DNA of 64,000 bases from Duganella aquatilis (GTDB lineage Bacteria > Pseudomonadota > Gammaproteobacteria > Burkholderiales > Burkholderiaceae_D). The notes beneath the pieces were generated by a model. The model was given only the letters and a program-made list of their open reading frames with translations, did no database searches and was not told the DNA's origin. Position 1 is the stretch's first letter; every line of letters starts with the position of its first letter. Location: contig NZ_WKJL01000003.1 of the NCBI RefSeq assembly GCF_009674565.1, positions 1 to 64,000 of the forward strand, in the 5' to 3' direction. Below, piece by piece: positions 19,883 through 29,255 of the stretch. The translations under genes were made by a program, and so were the position numbers.

Positions 19883-21718
19883 ATGACCAATAGCACCACC
19901 GCCAGCACGCCCTCCGCCGCTGCACCGAACGCATCCCGTGAACTCAAAAAAGGCAGCCTCGCCACCTTGCGAGGGCTGGTGCCTTTCCTGGCGCCGTACA
20001 AGCGCCAGTTCGCCATGGCCGGCGTGGCGCTGGTGGTGGCCGCCGCGTCCACGCTGGCGATTCCCGCCGCCTTCAAGCAGATGATCGACCTGGGCTTCGG
20101 CGGATCGGGCACGCGCAGCATCCAGCACGTGGACCTGGTGTTCCTGGCGCTGTTCGGACTCGCCACCATCCTGGCGCTGGCGACGGCGGCGCGCTTCTAC
20201 ACCGTGTCGTGGCTGGGCGAGCGCGTTACCGCCGACATCCGCAGCGCGGTTTACCAACACGTCGTCACGCAAAGCCCGGAATTCTTCGAGACCACGCAGA
20301 CCGGCGAAGTCCTGTCGCGCATCACCACCGACACCACGCTGATCCAGTCGGTGGTCGGCACCAGCATCTCGATGGCGCTGCGTAACGTGCTGCTGTTTAT
20401 CGGCGGCCTGGTGATGCTGTTCGTGACCAGTCCCAAACTATCGGCCATCATCATCGGCCTGCTGATCCTGACCGTGCTGCCGATCGTGATGTTCGGCCGC
20501 CGTGTGCGCACGCTGTCGCGCGATTCGCAGGACCGCGTGGCCGACGCTTCCGCCATGGCCGGCGAAATCCTCAACGCCATGCCGACCGTACAGGCCTTCA
20601 CGCATGAAAAGATCGAGTCGCAGCGTTTCGGCGGCTCGGTCGAAGGCGCGTTCCAGACCGCGATGCGCCGCATCCGCGCGCGCGCCCTGTTGACCATGCT
20701 GGCGATTGTGCTGGTGTTCGGCGCCATCGTCTTCGTGCTGTGGCTCGGCGCGCATGCCGTGCTGTCGGGCGACATGACCGGCGGCGATCTCGGTCAGTTC
20801 ATTCTGTATGCCTCCATCGTGGCCGGCGCGATTGGTGCGCTGTCCGAAGTGATGGGCGAAGCCCAACGCGCCGCCGGCGCCACCGAGCGCCTGCTGGAGC
20901 TGATGTCGGTGAAATCGAAGATCCAGTCGCCGGCCACGCCGCTGGCGCTGCCGCCGCGTGCCGCCAACGGCGCCGCCCTGTCGCTGAACGATGTGATCTT
21001 CTCCTATCCATCGCGTCCGGAAACCAACTCGCTGGATCACGTCTCGCTGGACATCAAGCCTGGTGAAACCGTCGCCGTAGTCGGTCCTTCGGGCGCTGGC
21101 AAGACCACACTGTTCCAGCTGTTCCTGCGTTTCTACGACCCGCAGCGCGGCAGCATCAAGCTCGATGGCGTCGACATCACGCAACTCGATCTGCACACGC
21201 TGCGCGACGCCATCGGTATCGTGCCGCAGGATACGGTGATCTTCTCGGCCAACGCGATGGAAAATATCCGCTACGGCCGCGCCGGCGCCAGCGACGAGGA
21301 AGTGATCGCCGCCGCCAAGCTGGCCGCCGCCCACGAATTCATCGAACGTCTGCCGCAAGGCTACCAGTCCTTCCTGGGCGAGCGCGGCGTGCGCCTGTCC
21401 GGCGGACAGCGTCAGCGCATCGCCATCGCGCGCGCGCTGCTGAAAAATCCGCCGCTGCTGCTGCTCGACGAAGCCACCAGCGCGCTGGACGCGGAATCGG
21501 AACGCCTGGTGCAAAAAGCGCTGGAAGCGGCAATGGTCGGCCGCACCACCGTCATCATCGCCCACCGCCTGGCGACCGTGCAGCGCGCCGACCGCATCAT
21601 CGTCATGGAAGACGGCAAGATCGTCGAAACCGGCACGCACGCGTCGCTGGTGGCGCTGGGCGGCATCTACGCCAACCTGGCGGCGCTGCAGTTCCACAAC
21701 GTCCACGTGGCACATTGA
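19883..21718 (+). CDS. ABC exporter, fused membrane and ATPase domains (MsbA/LmrA type)
   Basis: 611 residues. The N-terminal half has six membrane segments (residues about 30-320). The ATPase half has Walker A GPSGAGKTTLF, Q-loop VPQDTVIF, signature LSGGQRQRIA, Walker B LLLLDEATSALD and the H-loop IIAHRLATV. The layout is a homodimeric type IV exporter of lipids, drugs or peptides; the substrate is not evident. It starts 62 bases after the AttH-like gene and could be read through from it. It is complete and followed by a gene remnant. Confidence 0.93.
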   Translation: MTNSTTASTPSAAAPNASRELKKGSLATLRGLVPFLAPYKRQFAMAGVALVVAAASTLAIPAAFKQMIDLGFGGSGTRSIQHVDLVFLALFGLATILALATAARFYTVSWLGERVTADIRSAVYQHVVTQSPEFFETTQTGEVLSRITTDTTLIQSVVGTSISMALRNVLLFIGGLVMLFVTSPKLSAIIIGLLILTVLPIVMFGRRVRTLSRDSQDRVADASAMAGEILNAMPTVQAFTHEKIESQRFGGSVEGAFQTAMRRIRARALLTMLAIVLVFGAIVFVLWLGAHAVLSGDMTGGDLGQFILYASIVAGAIGALSEVMGEAQRAAGATERLLELMSVKSKIQSPATPLALPPRAANGAALSLNDVIFSYPSRPETNSLDHVSLDIKPGETVAVVGPSGAGKTTLFQLFLRFYDPQRGSIKLDGVDITQLDLHTLRDAIGIVPQDTVIFSANAMENIRYGRAGASDEEVIAAAKLAAAHEFIERLPQGYQSFLGERGVRLSGGQRQRIAIARALLKNPPLLLLDEATSALDAESERLVQKALEAAMVGRTTVIIAHRLATVQRADRIIVMEDGKIVETGTHASLVALGGIYANLAALQFHNVHVAH

Positions 21719-21756
21719 TCATTTTACAAGCACAGGCAGTATCCACCGACTCTATG

Positions 21757-21785
21757 ATGGCGTCTCCGATCCAAGGAGACGCCAT
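21757..21785. other. 11-bp stem-loop downstream of the ABC exporter gene
   Basis: ATGGCGTCTCC at 21757-21767 pairs with GGAGACGCCAT at 21775-21785 around a 7-base loop. No T-run follows, so it is not a standard terminator. It opens the 351-bp stretch between the exporter and aldolase genes, which otherwise holds only the tandem repeat and the hydroxylase remnant. Confidence 0.6.
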
Positions 21786-21837
21786 GCTGGACCACCTGCT
21801 GCCCAGAATCCTGTTCAATCTGCAGCGCGCCGGCTTG

Positions 21838-21891
21838 TTGATCCTGTTGATCCTGTTGATCCTGTTGATCCTGTTGATCCTGTTGATCCTG
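21838..21891 (+). repeat. Six tandem copies of the 9-bp unit TTGATCCTG
   Basis: Six exact head-to-tail copies of TTGATCCTG. The 9-base unit keeps frame: it reads (Leu-Ile-Leu)n in one frame and (Val-Asp-Pro)n in the frame that continues into the hydroxylase-like remnant. Slippage in copy number would not shift either frame. Confidence 0.95.
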
Positions 21892-22037
21892 CCCATCACC
21901 AGTTGGACGATCCCTGTCTTCTCGGTCATCATAACTTCAGCTGGTATTTCCTGTTCTGGGATCGCATGATGGATACCCTGTCGGCGGACTACGAGGCGCA
22001 CTACCGCAAGGCCGGTTTCCGCGCCGGCCAAGAGTGA
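21892..22037 (+). pseudogene. Remnant of a fatty acid hydroxylase/sterol desaturase-like C-terminus
   Basis: The frame ending at the TGA 22035-22037 encodes GHHNFSWYFLFWDRMMDTL followed by a charged tail. The HHNF and WDRMMDTL pattern is reminiscent of the last part of fatty acid hydroxylase/sterol desaturase family proteins. Upstream the frame passes through the 9-bp repeat and an Arg/Pro-rich stretch with no start codon or signal for a full gene. It is interpreted as a truncated relic in which a repeat has expanded. Family assignment rests on a short segment only. Confidence 0.4.
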
Positions 22038-22069
22038 AGTGGTAACATTCTGCCTTTCAGGAGAAGGTT

Positions 22070-23155
22070 TTGACCGACGCAGAATTAAAACTCAGTTGCC
22101 GCACGCACTTGCCGGGCCATCGCGCCGCCTCGCCCGCCGAGCTGTTTACGGCCATGGGCGATTGGTGCGAAGCCCACAGCGTGACGCACGACGTCTACGG
22201 CAATGGCGCGCTGATACAGGATTTCGAGCAGAAAGTCGCGCGCCTGCTGGGCTTCGAGGCGGCGGTCTTCTGCATCACCGGCACCATGACGCAAGCGACG
22301 GCGCTGCGCATCGCCTGCGCGGAACGCGGCAGCAAGCTGGTGGCGCTGCATCCGACGTCGCACATCCTGAAGCATGAACGCGGCAACCATCAGCTGTTCG
22401 ACCATTTCCAGGCGCTGCAGATCGGCGATCCGCAGCGCCCATGGACGCTGGAGGAACTGAAAGCCCTTCCCGACCGGCTTGGCGCGGCCACGCTGGAACT
22501 GCCGGCGCGCGAGATCGGCGGCCAGTGCCCGAACTGGGACGAACTGGCGGCCATCAAGGCCTACTGCCGCGAGCAAGGCATCCACCTGCACATGGACGGC
22601 GCGCGCCTGTGGGAAACGGCGGCGGCCTACGCGCGGCCGGTGAACGACATCGCGGCGGGTTTCGACAGCGTCTACGTCTCGCTGTACAAAGGCATCGGCG
22701 GCATGGCCGGCGCCATGCTGGCCGGTAGCGCGGCCTTCGTCGCCAAGGCGCAGGAGTGGTATCGTCGTCAGGGCGGCAACGTCTACCAGCGCACGCCGTA
22801 TGTGGTGGCTGCGGCCATGCAGTTCGACACCCGGCTGGCGGCAATGCCGGCCTACTTCAAGCGCACGCAGTGGCTGTATGAAGTGCTGCGCGACTATCCG
22901 CTGCTGACGCCCAATCCCGCCGCGCCGCACGCCAATATGCTGCACATCCACCTGCCGGTGGGCCGCGAACGCGCGCTGGAGATCCGCAGCAGCATCGCCG
23001 AGGAACACGGCGTATGGCTGTTCAACGGCGCCAGCCACGCGGCGCTGCCGGACCGCAGTTCGGTGGAACTGTACATTGGCGACAACCTGCTCAACCTGCC
23101 GGACCAGCGCGTGCGCGACATCCTGACCTTGTGGTCGGAAGCGCTGGCCAACTAA
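22070..23155 (+). CDS. Threonine aldolase-like PLP enzyme (beta-eliminating lyase family)
   Basis: 361 residues. The TTG start at 22070 is supported by AGGAGA a few bases upstream and by the N-terminal family sequence; the next ATG would remove about 28 residues. It has the fold-type I PLP pattern: YGNGALIQDFEQKVARLLG near residue 45, HMDGARLWE near residue 175 (Asp binding the cofactor nitrogen) and SLYKGIGGMAGA near 205 with the Schiff-base lysine. Low-specificity threonine aldolases split L-threonine or allo-threonine to glycine and acetaldehyde. Family is sure, exact substrate is not. Confidence 0.85.
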   Translation: MTDAELKLSCRTHLPGHRAASPAELFTAMGDWCEAHSVTHDVYGNGALIQDFEQKVARLLGFEAAVFCITGTMTQATALRIACAERGSKLVALHPTSHILKHERGNHQLFDHFQALQIGDPQRPWTLEELKALPDRLGAATLELPAREIGGQCPNWDELAAIKAYCREQGIHLHMDGARLWETAAAYARPVNDIAAGFDSVYVSLYKGIGGMAGAMLAGSAAFVAKAQEWYRRQGGNVYQRTPYVVAAAMQFDTRLAAMPAYFKRTQWLYEVLRDYPLLTPNPAAPHANMLHIHLPVGRERALEIRSSIAEEHGVWLFNGASHAALPDRSSVELYIGDNLLNLPDQRVRDILTLWSEALAN

Positions 23156-23213
23156 TTCCGCATGCGCCGGGCAAACCGGCTACACTGCGCCCCTTTGTCT
23201 GACTGAACACACC

Positions 23214-24734
23214 ATGACCTTCCAATCACTCGGCTTGATCGATCCTCTTCTGCGCACGCTGGATGCGCTGGGCTACAAGCAGCCCACGCCGGTCCAGAAG
23301 CAAGCCATTCCCGCCGTGCTGGCGGGCCGCGACGTGATGGCCGCGGCGCAGACCGGCACCGGCAAGACCGCCGGCTTTGCGTTGCCGATCCTGCATCGCC
23401 TGACGATGGAAGGCGCGACCGCGCCGCAGTGCGTGCGCGCGCTGGTGATGGTGCCGACGCGCGAACTGGCCGAGCAGGTCTACGAAAGCTTCCGCAGCTA
23501 CGGCAGCAACCTGCCGCTGCGCAGCGCCGTGGCCTACGGCGGCGTGGCGATCGAGCCGCAAATCGCCAAGCTGCGCAAGGGCCTGGACGTGCTGGTGGCG
23601 ACGCCGGGCCGCTTGATTGACCTACACGACCAGGGCGTGATCAGCTTCGAGCTGCTGCGAACGCTGGTGCTGGACGAGGCGGACCGCATGCTGGACCTGG
23701 GCTTCGAGCGCGATCTGGATATCCTGCTGGAAGCCTTGCCCAAGCAGCGCCAGACCCTGATGTTCTCGGCCACGTTCTCGGACGAGGTGCGCAAGCTGGC
23801 CAAGGGCATGCTGAAAGATCCGGTATCGATCCAGGTGGCGGCGGCCAACACGGCGACCAAATCGGTCAAGCAGTGGCTGATCCCGACCGACAAGCGCCGC
23901 AAGCCGGAGCTGTTCCTGCATCTGCTGAACAAGCTCGGTTGGGTGCAGGCGCTGGTGTTCGTCAAAACGCGTAAAGGCGCGGAAGCGCTGGTCAAGACCT
24001 TGCACGAGCATGGCGTGACCGCAGACGCCATCCACGGCGACAAGACGCAGCCTGCCCGTCTGCGCGCGCTGGACCGTTTCAAACGCAAGGAAGTGCGCCT
24101 GCTGATCGCCACCGACGTGGCGGCGCGCGGCCTGGATATCGAAGCCCTGCCGCAGGTGGTGAACTTTGATTTGCCATCGGTGGCGGAGGATTACATCCAT
24201 CGTATCGGCCGTACCGGCCGCGCGGGCATGGCCGGTGAAGCGGTGTCGCTGGTCTGCGCCGATGAAGTGGATATGCTGAAGGAGATCGAAACGCTGACGC
24301 GCCAGGTCATCCCTCGCTACGAGGAACCAGGCTTCGAGGCAGACCACCGCGTGCCGGAGACCGCGCCAAAGGGCGCCGCCCCGGCGCCTGCCCGCAAAGG
24401 CCCGGCGCCGAATGCGGCCAAGCGCCCTGCCGGCGCGCCGCCGCTGGCCAAGGCGCCGCCGCCATCCAGGATGGAAGCGCGTCCGGCCGGTGGCAGCGAA
24501 TCGCTCGGCGTCTGGACGCCGCCGGAAAAAGGCGGCAAGCCGCCAGCCCGCGAACGCGTGCAGAATAAGGGCCCGGTCTCCCCGCGCGGCAACCAGGGCC
24601 GGAATCCCGCGAATGCGGCACCGAAAGGCGCCGTGGTCGTCACCGCAGGACGCGGCGCCAAGTCGCAAGCCCGCACCGAAGGCCGCGCCGCCGCCAAGCC
24701 GGCCGGTCGCAGGTCCAAGCCGGGCCCGCGCTGA
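23214..24734 (+). CDS. rhlE: DEAD-box ATP-dependent RNA helicase, RhlE type
   Basis: 506 residues. Helicase core motifs run in order: Q motif (QKQAIPAVLAG), AAQTGTGKTAGF, PTRELAEQ, TPGRL, VLDEADRML, SATF, then IATDVAARGLD and HRIGRTGRAG. The last 130 residues are a low-complexity Pro/Ala/Lys/Arg tail ending RSKPGPR, typical of RhlE relatives that act in ribosome assembly and RNA decay, where the tail binds RNA. It is a stand-alone gene, 65 bases upstream of thyA. Confidence 0.93.
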   Translation: MTFQSLGLIDPLLRTLDALGYKQPTPVQKQAIPAVLAGRDVMAAAQTGTGKTAGFALPILHRLTMEGATAPQCVRALVMVPTRELAEQVYESFRSYGSNLPLRSAVAYGGVAIEPQIAKLRKGLDVLVATPGRLIDLHDQGVISFELLRTLVLDEADRMLDLGFERDLDILLEALPKQRQTLMFSATFSDEVRKLAKGMLKDPVSIQVAAANTATKSVKQWLIPTDKRRKPELFLHLLNKLGWVQALVFVKTRKGAEALVKTLHEHGVTADAIHGDKTQPARLRALDRFKRKEVRLLIATDVAARGLDIEALPQVVNFDLPSVAEDYIHRIGRTGRAGMAGEAVSLVCADEVDMLKEIETLTRQVIPRYEEPGFEADHRVPETAPKGAAPAPARKGPAPNAAKRPAGAPPLAKAPPPSRMEARPAGGSESLGVWTPPEKGGKPPARERVQNKGPVSPRGNQGRNPANAAPKGAVVVTAGRGAKSQARTEGRAAAKPAGRRSKPGPR

Positions 24735-24798
24735 ACCCAGGTCCGAGCGCCCTGCTAAAATAACCGTCTTTGAGCGACATCCCCCGTTGGAGAACTGA

Positions 24799-25770
24799 AT
24801 GCAGCAATACCAGGAATTGATCCAGACCGTCATCGACAGCGGCAGCTGGCAGGACAACCGCACCGGCATCCGCACGCTGAGCGTGCCGGGTGCGATGATG
24901 CGCTTCGACCTGACAAAAGGTTTTCCTGCTGTGACAACCAAGAAGCTGGCATTCAAATCGGTGGTGGGCGAGTTGTGCGCTTTCCTGCGGGCTTCGCGCA
25001 GCGCCGCCGATTTCCGCGCGCTGGGCTGCAAGGTGTGGGACCAGAACGCCAACGAAAACCAGCAATGGCTGGACAATCCGTACCGCCAGGGTACCGACGA
25101 CCTGGGCCCGGTCTACGGCGTGCAGTGGCGCCAGTGGCCTGGCTACAAGGTGATCGACGCCGATCAGGAAGCCCAGCTGGCCGACGCGCAGAAGAACGGC
25201 TTCACCGTCGTCGCGCCGATTGAAGAAAACGGCGTCAAGAAGGTACTGCTGTACAAAGCCATCGACCAGCTGCGCGAATGCCTGGACACGATCATGAACA
25301 ATCCAGGCAGCCGTCGCATCCTGTTCCACGGCTGGAATCCGGCCGTGCTGGACGCAGTCGCCCTGCCGGCCTGCCACCTGCTGTACCAGTTCATCCCGAA
25401 TCCGACCACCAGGGAACTGTCGATGTGCCTCTACGTGCGCTCGAACGACCTGGGTCTGGGCACGCCGTTCAACCTGGCCGAAGGCGCGGCGCTGATGCAC
25501 CTCGTCGGCCGCCTGACCGGCTACACGCCGCGCTGGTTCACCTACTTCATCGGCGATGCCCACATCTACGAGAACCACATGGACATGGTGCAGGAACAGC
25601 TGACCCGCAAACCGTTCCCGCTGCCGCAGCTGATCATCGCCGACCGCGTGCCGGCGTTCGCGCAGACCGGCAAGTACGAGCCGGAATGGCTGGAAAAAAT
25701 CGAACCGTCCGACTTCGCGCTGGAAGGCTACCAGCACCACGCGCCGATCACCGCGCCGATGGCGGTATGA
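24799..25770 (+). CDS. thyA: Thymidylate synthase
   Basis: 323 residues. It methylates dUMP to dTMP with methylene-tetrahydrofolate, producing dihydrofolate. The nucleophile is in [10 protein letters not shown]; the dUMP phosphate arginine ([12 protein letters not shown]) and [24 protein letters not shown] are present. It is about 60 residues longer than E. coli ThyA because of an insert after [19 protein letters not shown] precedes the ATG. Its stop overlaps the next gene by 4 bases. folA, which recycles its dihydrofolate product, lies 3.5 kb downstream. Confidence 0.97.
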   Translation: MQQYQELIQTVIDSGSWQDNRTGIRTLSVPGAMMRFDLTKGFPAVTTKKLAFKSVVGELCAFLRASRSAADFRALGCKVWDQNANENQQWLDNPYRQGTDDLGPVYGVQWRQWPGYKVIDADQEAQLADAQKNGFTVVAPIEENGVKKVLLYKAIDQLRECLDTIMNNPGSRRILFHGWNPAVLDAVALPACHLLYQFIPNPTTRELSMCLYVRSNDLGLGTPFNLAEGAALMHLVGRLTGYTPRWFTYFIGDAHIYENHMDMVQEQLTRKPFPLPQLIIADRVPAFAQTGKYEPEWLEKIEPSDFALEGYQHHAPITAPMAV

Positions 25771-26462
25771 CGACACGGCTGGACTTCGTCCCCGGCACGC
25801 TGTGCGATGAACGGATGTGGGGCCGCCTGCTGCCGCTGCTGGGAGACGGCTACACGTTCAACCACGTCCCGCTGTACAAGGCCGCCACGCGCGAGCAGAT
25901 GCTGGAACTGATCGGTGCGCACAGTGCGCCGCAGGCCCACCTGGTCGGCTTTTCGCTGGGCGCCTATCTGGCGATGGAATATGCGCTGGCCCATCCCGAG
26001 CGCGTGGCGTCGCTGACCATCATCGGCAGCGCCGGCAAAAAGCTGCTGGACAAGGAAAAGGCCACGCGCCTGCGCATCATCCCGCAACTGGAAAAGAACC
26101 ATTACACCGGCATGACCCAGATGCGCCTGCGCGAAATCGTCGCACCGGAGCATCTGGACGATCCCGCCATCGTCGGCGTGATCCAGCAAATGGCCGTGGA
26201 CCTGGGCAAGGACGTGCTGCTGGCGCAGTTCCGCAGCACCATCGAACGCCCGGAGCTGATGGACCGCGTTCACACCCTGCGCTGCCCGGCCATGATCATC
26301 GGTGCCGAGCATGACAATCTGGCGCCGGCCGAAGACGTCCGCGCCCTGGCCGCCAGCTGGCCAGGCGCCCGGCTGCACATGCTGGCCGAAGGCACCGGCC
26401 ACATGATGCCGCTGGAAGCGCCGCAGGCGCTGGCCAACCACCTGCGGGCGTTCTACCGCTAG
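25767..26462 (+). CDS. Alpha/beta hydrolase
   Basis: 231 residues starting at the ATG that overlaps the thyA stop (ATGA). It has the oxyanion region [12 protein letters not shown], the nucleophile elbow GFSLGAY near residue 66, an acid in GAEHDNLAP and the histidine in [12 protein letters not shown]. It is probably co-translated with thyA, though no biochemical link is evident. The substrate is unknown. The 3' end overlaps the convergent cupredoxin gene by 4 bases. Confidence 0.88.
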   Translation: MTTRLDFVPGTLCDERMWGRLLPLLGDGYTFNHVPLYKAATREQMLELIGAHSAPQAHLVGFSLGAYLAMEYALAHPERVASLTIIGSAGKKLLDKEKATRLRIIPQLEKNHYTGMTQMRLREIVAPEHLDDPAIVGVIQQMAVDLGKDVLLAQFRSTIERPELMDRVHTLRCPAMIIGAEHDNLAPAEDVRALAASWPGARLHMLAEGTGHMMPLEAPQALANHLRAFYR

Positions 26463-26812
26463 GCCTTGACGATGATGGTCCCAGCCATCTCCTCATGACC
26501 GCTGCCGCAGAAGTTATCGCACAAGAAGCCGAACTTCCCGATCTTGTCCGCCTTGAGCGTGACCCGCACCGGCTTGCCCATGATGAGATCCTCGCGGATT
26601 TTAAAATCGGGCACGCTGAAGCCATGCGGGAAATCCAGCGCCGTCAATTCCAGCACCACGGTCTCGCCCAATTTCATCTCGATGACATTCGGCGCGAAGC
26701 GGAATTTGCGCGCTTCGATCTGAATCACGCGCTCCCTGGTGGCCGCGCGCAATGCGCCGAACGCCACCAGCGACAGCGGCGCCGCCAGCAACAATCTACG
26801 TTTCGCCTGCAT
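26459..26812 (-). CDS. Cupredoxin with a CuA-type site
   Basis: 117 residues. A signal segment (RRLLLAAPLSLVAFGALRA) suggests export. The C-terminal half carries CDNFCGSGHEEM, the CxxxCxxxHxxM arrangement of the binuclear CuA centre of cytochrome oxidase subunit II and nitrous-oxide reductase, and FPHGF offers an upstream histidine. The membrane anchor and oxidase context of true subunit II are absent, so it may be a soluble periplasmic copper or electron-transfer protein. It lies 3 bases after the phosphoesterase gene and is co-transcribed with it. Confidence 0.88.
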   Translation of the reverse strand: MQAKRRLLLAAPLSLVAFGALRAATRERVIQIEARKFRFAPNVIEMKLGETVVLELTALDFPHGFSVPDFKIREDLIMGKPVRVTLKADKIGKFGFLCDNFCGSGHEEMAGTIIVKA

Positions 26813-26815
26813 GGC

Positions 26816-27694
26816 TTATCCCTTCACGACCGGCAGTTCGGTGATCTGGAAACCGGTCCTGGCCTGCGCCTCGACTTCGCGAAAGCCCAATCCCCTGGCT
26901 GGCGCGGCATCGTCCCAGGGCAGCGGCGTGCGCTTTTCCTGCGATCCCGGCGCCGGCAGCGGAAAGATCAGCGACTTGGCCGCATGGTGCGCGATATGCC
27001 CGCTCATGTGGTGGTTCTCCTGGTGGATATGGCCGTAAAACACGGTGACGTTCGCATACGGCATCAGCAGCGCAATGGCCTGCGCGCCGTCGCGCGTGGC
27101 CCAGTCCCATTGCGGCGCCAGGTCGAACAAGGGCCGGTGCGTGATCACCACGATGCGCGCGTCCTGGGCCTGCGTCGCCAGATCGGCCTTCAGCCATGCC
27201 AGCTGCACCTCGCCGATGCGGGCGCCGGGGTCCGAGACGTTGTCGATGGCGATGAAATGCACGCCCTTGTGATCGAAGCTGTAATGCGTGGGACCGAAAA
27301 ACTCCTGATAGGCCGCGCCCTTGTCCAGCGATGCATCGTGCTCGCCCGGCAGGAAGTGGATTTCCTTCACCTTCAGTCCGCCGACGATTTCCTTGAACTC
27401 CGCCATGCGCCGGCGGCGCTCGGCCGGATCGTCCGTGGTGTGCGTCAGGTCGCCGGTGAACACGATGAACTCCGGCGGCACCGGCAGCGCATTCACGCGC
27501 TCCACCGCCTGCTTCAGGGTATTCTGCGCATCCGGATTGGCCGGCCCCTTGTAGCCCCAGTGCGAATCGGACAGCTGCACGAAATAGAAATCCTCGCCGC
27601 CGTCCGCAGCCAGCGCCGGCCCGTACAGGCCGGAGATAAATACAGCGCCGCCGCCCACCGCGCCCAGCCTTAAAAACTCCCTGCGATCCATCAT
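26816..27694 (-). CDS. Calcineurin-like metallophosphoesterase, Tat-exported
   Basis: 292 residues. The N-terminus MMDRREFLRLGAVGGGAV is a twin-arginine signal, placing the enzyme in the periplasm. The metal-ligand series of the family is visible: QLSDSHWG, VFTGDLTH, PGEHD (GEHD instead of GNHD), ITHRPL and YGHIHQENHH. The substrate is unknown. It forms a two-gene operon with the CuA cupredoxin and is divergent from the ECF sigma/anti-sigma pair across a 182-bp region with an inverted repeat. Confidence 0.9.
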   Translation of the reverse strand: MMDRREFLRLGAVGGGAVFISGLYGPALAADGGEDFYFVQLSDSHWGYKGPANPDAQNTLKQAVERVNALPVPPEFIVFTGDLTHTTDDPAERRRRMAEFKEIVGGLKVKEIHFLPGEHDASLDKGAAYQEFFGPTHYSFDHKGVHFIAIDNVSDPGARIGEVQLAWLKADLATQAQDARIVVITHRPLFDLAPQWDWATRDGAQAIALLMPYANVTVFYGHIHQENHHMSGHIAHHAAKSLIFPLPAPGSQEKRTPLPWDDAAPARGLGFREVEAQARTGFQITELPVVKG

Positions 27695-27797
27695 GATGTG
27701 TCTCCCGTCGCCGATTGAAAAAGAAGGCTGCGCATCCGTGGCATAATCGACATCGAATACGCTAGCCGCACTCCCTCAAACCCGCATCGCCACGTGC

Positions 27798-27836
27798 TTA
27801 TTCCCGCTGATTTTTTTATTTCTAAAGCGGGAATAA
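27798..27836. promoter_or_regulatory. 11-bp inverted repeat in the divergent region upstream of the ECF sigma gene
   Basis: TTATTCCCGCT (27798-27808) and AGCGGGAATAA (27826-27836) are perfect inverted copies around a 17-base AT-rich spacer. They lie 41 bases before the sigma-factor ATG and 104 bases from the phosphoesterase start, a good place for a regulator-binding site or a leader stem-loop. The protein that would bind is unknown. Confidence 0.6.
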
Positions 27837-27876
27837 AAATGCCCGGCATCGAGTCTTCATAGTCTGGACCACTACG

Positions 27877-28419
27877 ATGGACAAGCTTTTGGGCGATCCC
27901 GATAAAACCGCGCAGTTCGAAGCCCTGGCCATGCCGCACCTGGACGCGGCCTACAACCTGGCGCGCTGGCTGACCCGCAATGCACACGATGCAGACGATC
28001 TGGTGCAGAACGCCTATCTGCGCGCGTTCCGTTTCGCCGACGGCTTTCGCGGCGGCGACGCCCGCACCTGGCTGCTGACCATCGTCCGCCACACCTACTA
28101 CACCACGCAGCGCGACAGCCGGCACCAGCGCGCCGACCTGGATCTGGACCAGATGCCGGAGGAACCGGCGCAGGAAGGCGTCAGCGATCCGGCCGCCATC
28201 GCCGCGGCGCGCGACGCCGGCCGCAGCGTGGATGCGGCCCTGAGCCGCCTGCCCTACGCGTTCCGCGAGGTACTGGTGCTGAAGGAGATGGATGATTTGT
28301 CGTACAAGGAAATCGCGCAGGTGGTGGACATCCCGATCGGCACGGTGATGTCGCGCCTGGCGCGGGCGCGCAAGCTGTTGCTCGCTTATTTGAAACAGGG
28401 AGGTCAGGATGGACTGTAA
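27877..28419 (+). CDS. ECF-type RNA polymerase sigma factor
   Basis: 180 residues. Region sigma2 spans residues 20-90 (AYNLARWLTRNAHDADDLVQ, then DARTWLLTIVRH) and sigma4 about 120-175 (LPYAFREVLVLKEMDDLSYK, IPIGTVMSRLARARKLL). It directs RNA polymerase to a stress regulon and is usually held inactive by the anti-sigma factor encoded next. The downstream gene begins 11 bases before this stop, so production is coupled. The divergent cupredoxin-phosphoesterase operon is a plausible target. Confidence 0.94.
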   Translation: MDKLLGDPDKTAQFEALAMPHLDAAYNLARWLTRNAHDADDLVQNAYLRAFRFADGFRGGDARTWLLTIVRHTYYTTQRDSRHQRADLDLDQMPEEPAQEGVSDPAAIAAARDAGRSVDAALSRLPYAFREVLVLKEMDDLSYKEIAQVVDIPIGTVMSRLARARKLLLAYLKQGGQDGL

Positions 28420-29188
28420 ACTCAGCCGCGAGGAATTGTCGGCCTATCTGGACGCGGAACTCAACGGCGCCGAACTGCTGCAGGCGCAAGACCATCTGGA
28501 CCAATGCGCCGCCTGCCGCGCCGCGCTGGCGGAGCTGGAAGCGCTGCAGGACCAGGTGCAGGTCGACGCCACCCAATACGCGGCGCCGGCCTACCTGCGC
28601 CACCGCATCCGCGCGGTGCTGCATGAAAACGCGCCGCCGCAGCCTGTGGCCGCCCGCCGCCGCTGGTCATGGGCCTGGATCAATCTCGGCCTGGCGGCAG
28701 GCGCCACCACCGCCTTCGCCGTCACGCTGTCGCTGTACCTGGCGCAGCCGTCGCCGGACGACCTGGCCGAGCGCGAACTGGTGGCCAGCCACTTCCGCGC
28801 CCTGATGCCGGAGCATCTGGCGGACGTCGCCTCCACCGACCGGCACACCGTCAAGCCCTGGTTTGCCGGCAAACTGGATTATTCGCCGCCGGTGCACGAC
28901 CTGGCCACGCAGGGCTATCCGCTGATCGGCGGCCGGCTGGACTATCTTCAGCAACGGCCGGTGGCGGCGCTGGCCTACCGCCACCGCCTGCACATCATCA
29001 ACCTGTACGTATGGCCGGACGGCGCGCAGCGCGACTCCGCGCCCCACGCGGGCAGCCGCCAGGGCTTCCACCTGCTGCGCTGGACGCAGGACGGCATGCA
29101 GTACGCCACGGTATCCGACATCGCGGCGCCGGATCTGCAGGACTTTTCGCGCCGGATTCAGGCGGCGCAGGCGCAATCGGCGCCGTAG
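28409..29188 (+). CDS. Zinc-binding transmembrane anti-sigma factor
   Basis: 259 residues. The N-terminal ZAS (zf-HC2) domain shows AYLDAELNGAELLQ and then HLDQCAAC, the H-x3-C-x2-C zinc motif. A single membrane helix (LGLAAGATTAFAVTLSLYLA) near residues 90-110 separates it from a periplasmic domain of about 150 residues. It would sequester the neighbouring sigma factor at the membrane and release it upon a periplasmic or redox signal. It overlaps the sigma gene by 11 bases. Confidence 0.92.
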   Translation: MDCKLSREELSAYLDAELNGAELLQAQDHLDQCAACRAALAELEALQDQVQVDATQYAAPAYLRHRIRAVLHENAPPQPVAARRRWSWAWINLGLAAGATTAFAVTLSLYLAQPSPDDLAERELVASHFRALMPEHLADVASTDRHTVKPWFAGKLDYSPPVHDLATQGYPLIGGRLDYLQQRPVAALAYRHRLHIINLYVWPDGAQRDSAPHAGSRQGFHLLRWTQDGMQYATVSDIAAPDLQDFSRRIQAAQAQSAP

Positions 29189-29255
29189 CAAGTTCGCCCT
29201 GCCCTCGGCGGCGGTTTTGAACGATAATACCGGCTCATTACCGAATTGCCGAACC

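Noticed and set aside
21784..21969. Small Leu/Ile-repeat membrane protein in the frame starting at 21784
   Set aside because: The hydrophobic run is just the 9-bp repeat read in one frame; the other frame continues into hydroxylase-like sequence, so a relic is more likely.
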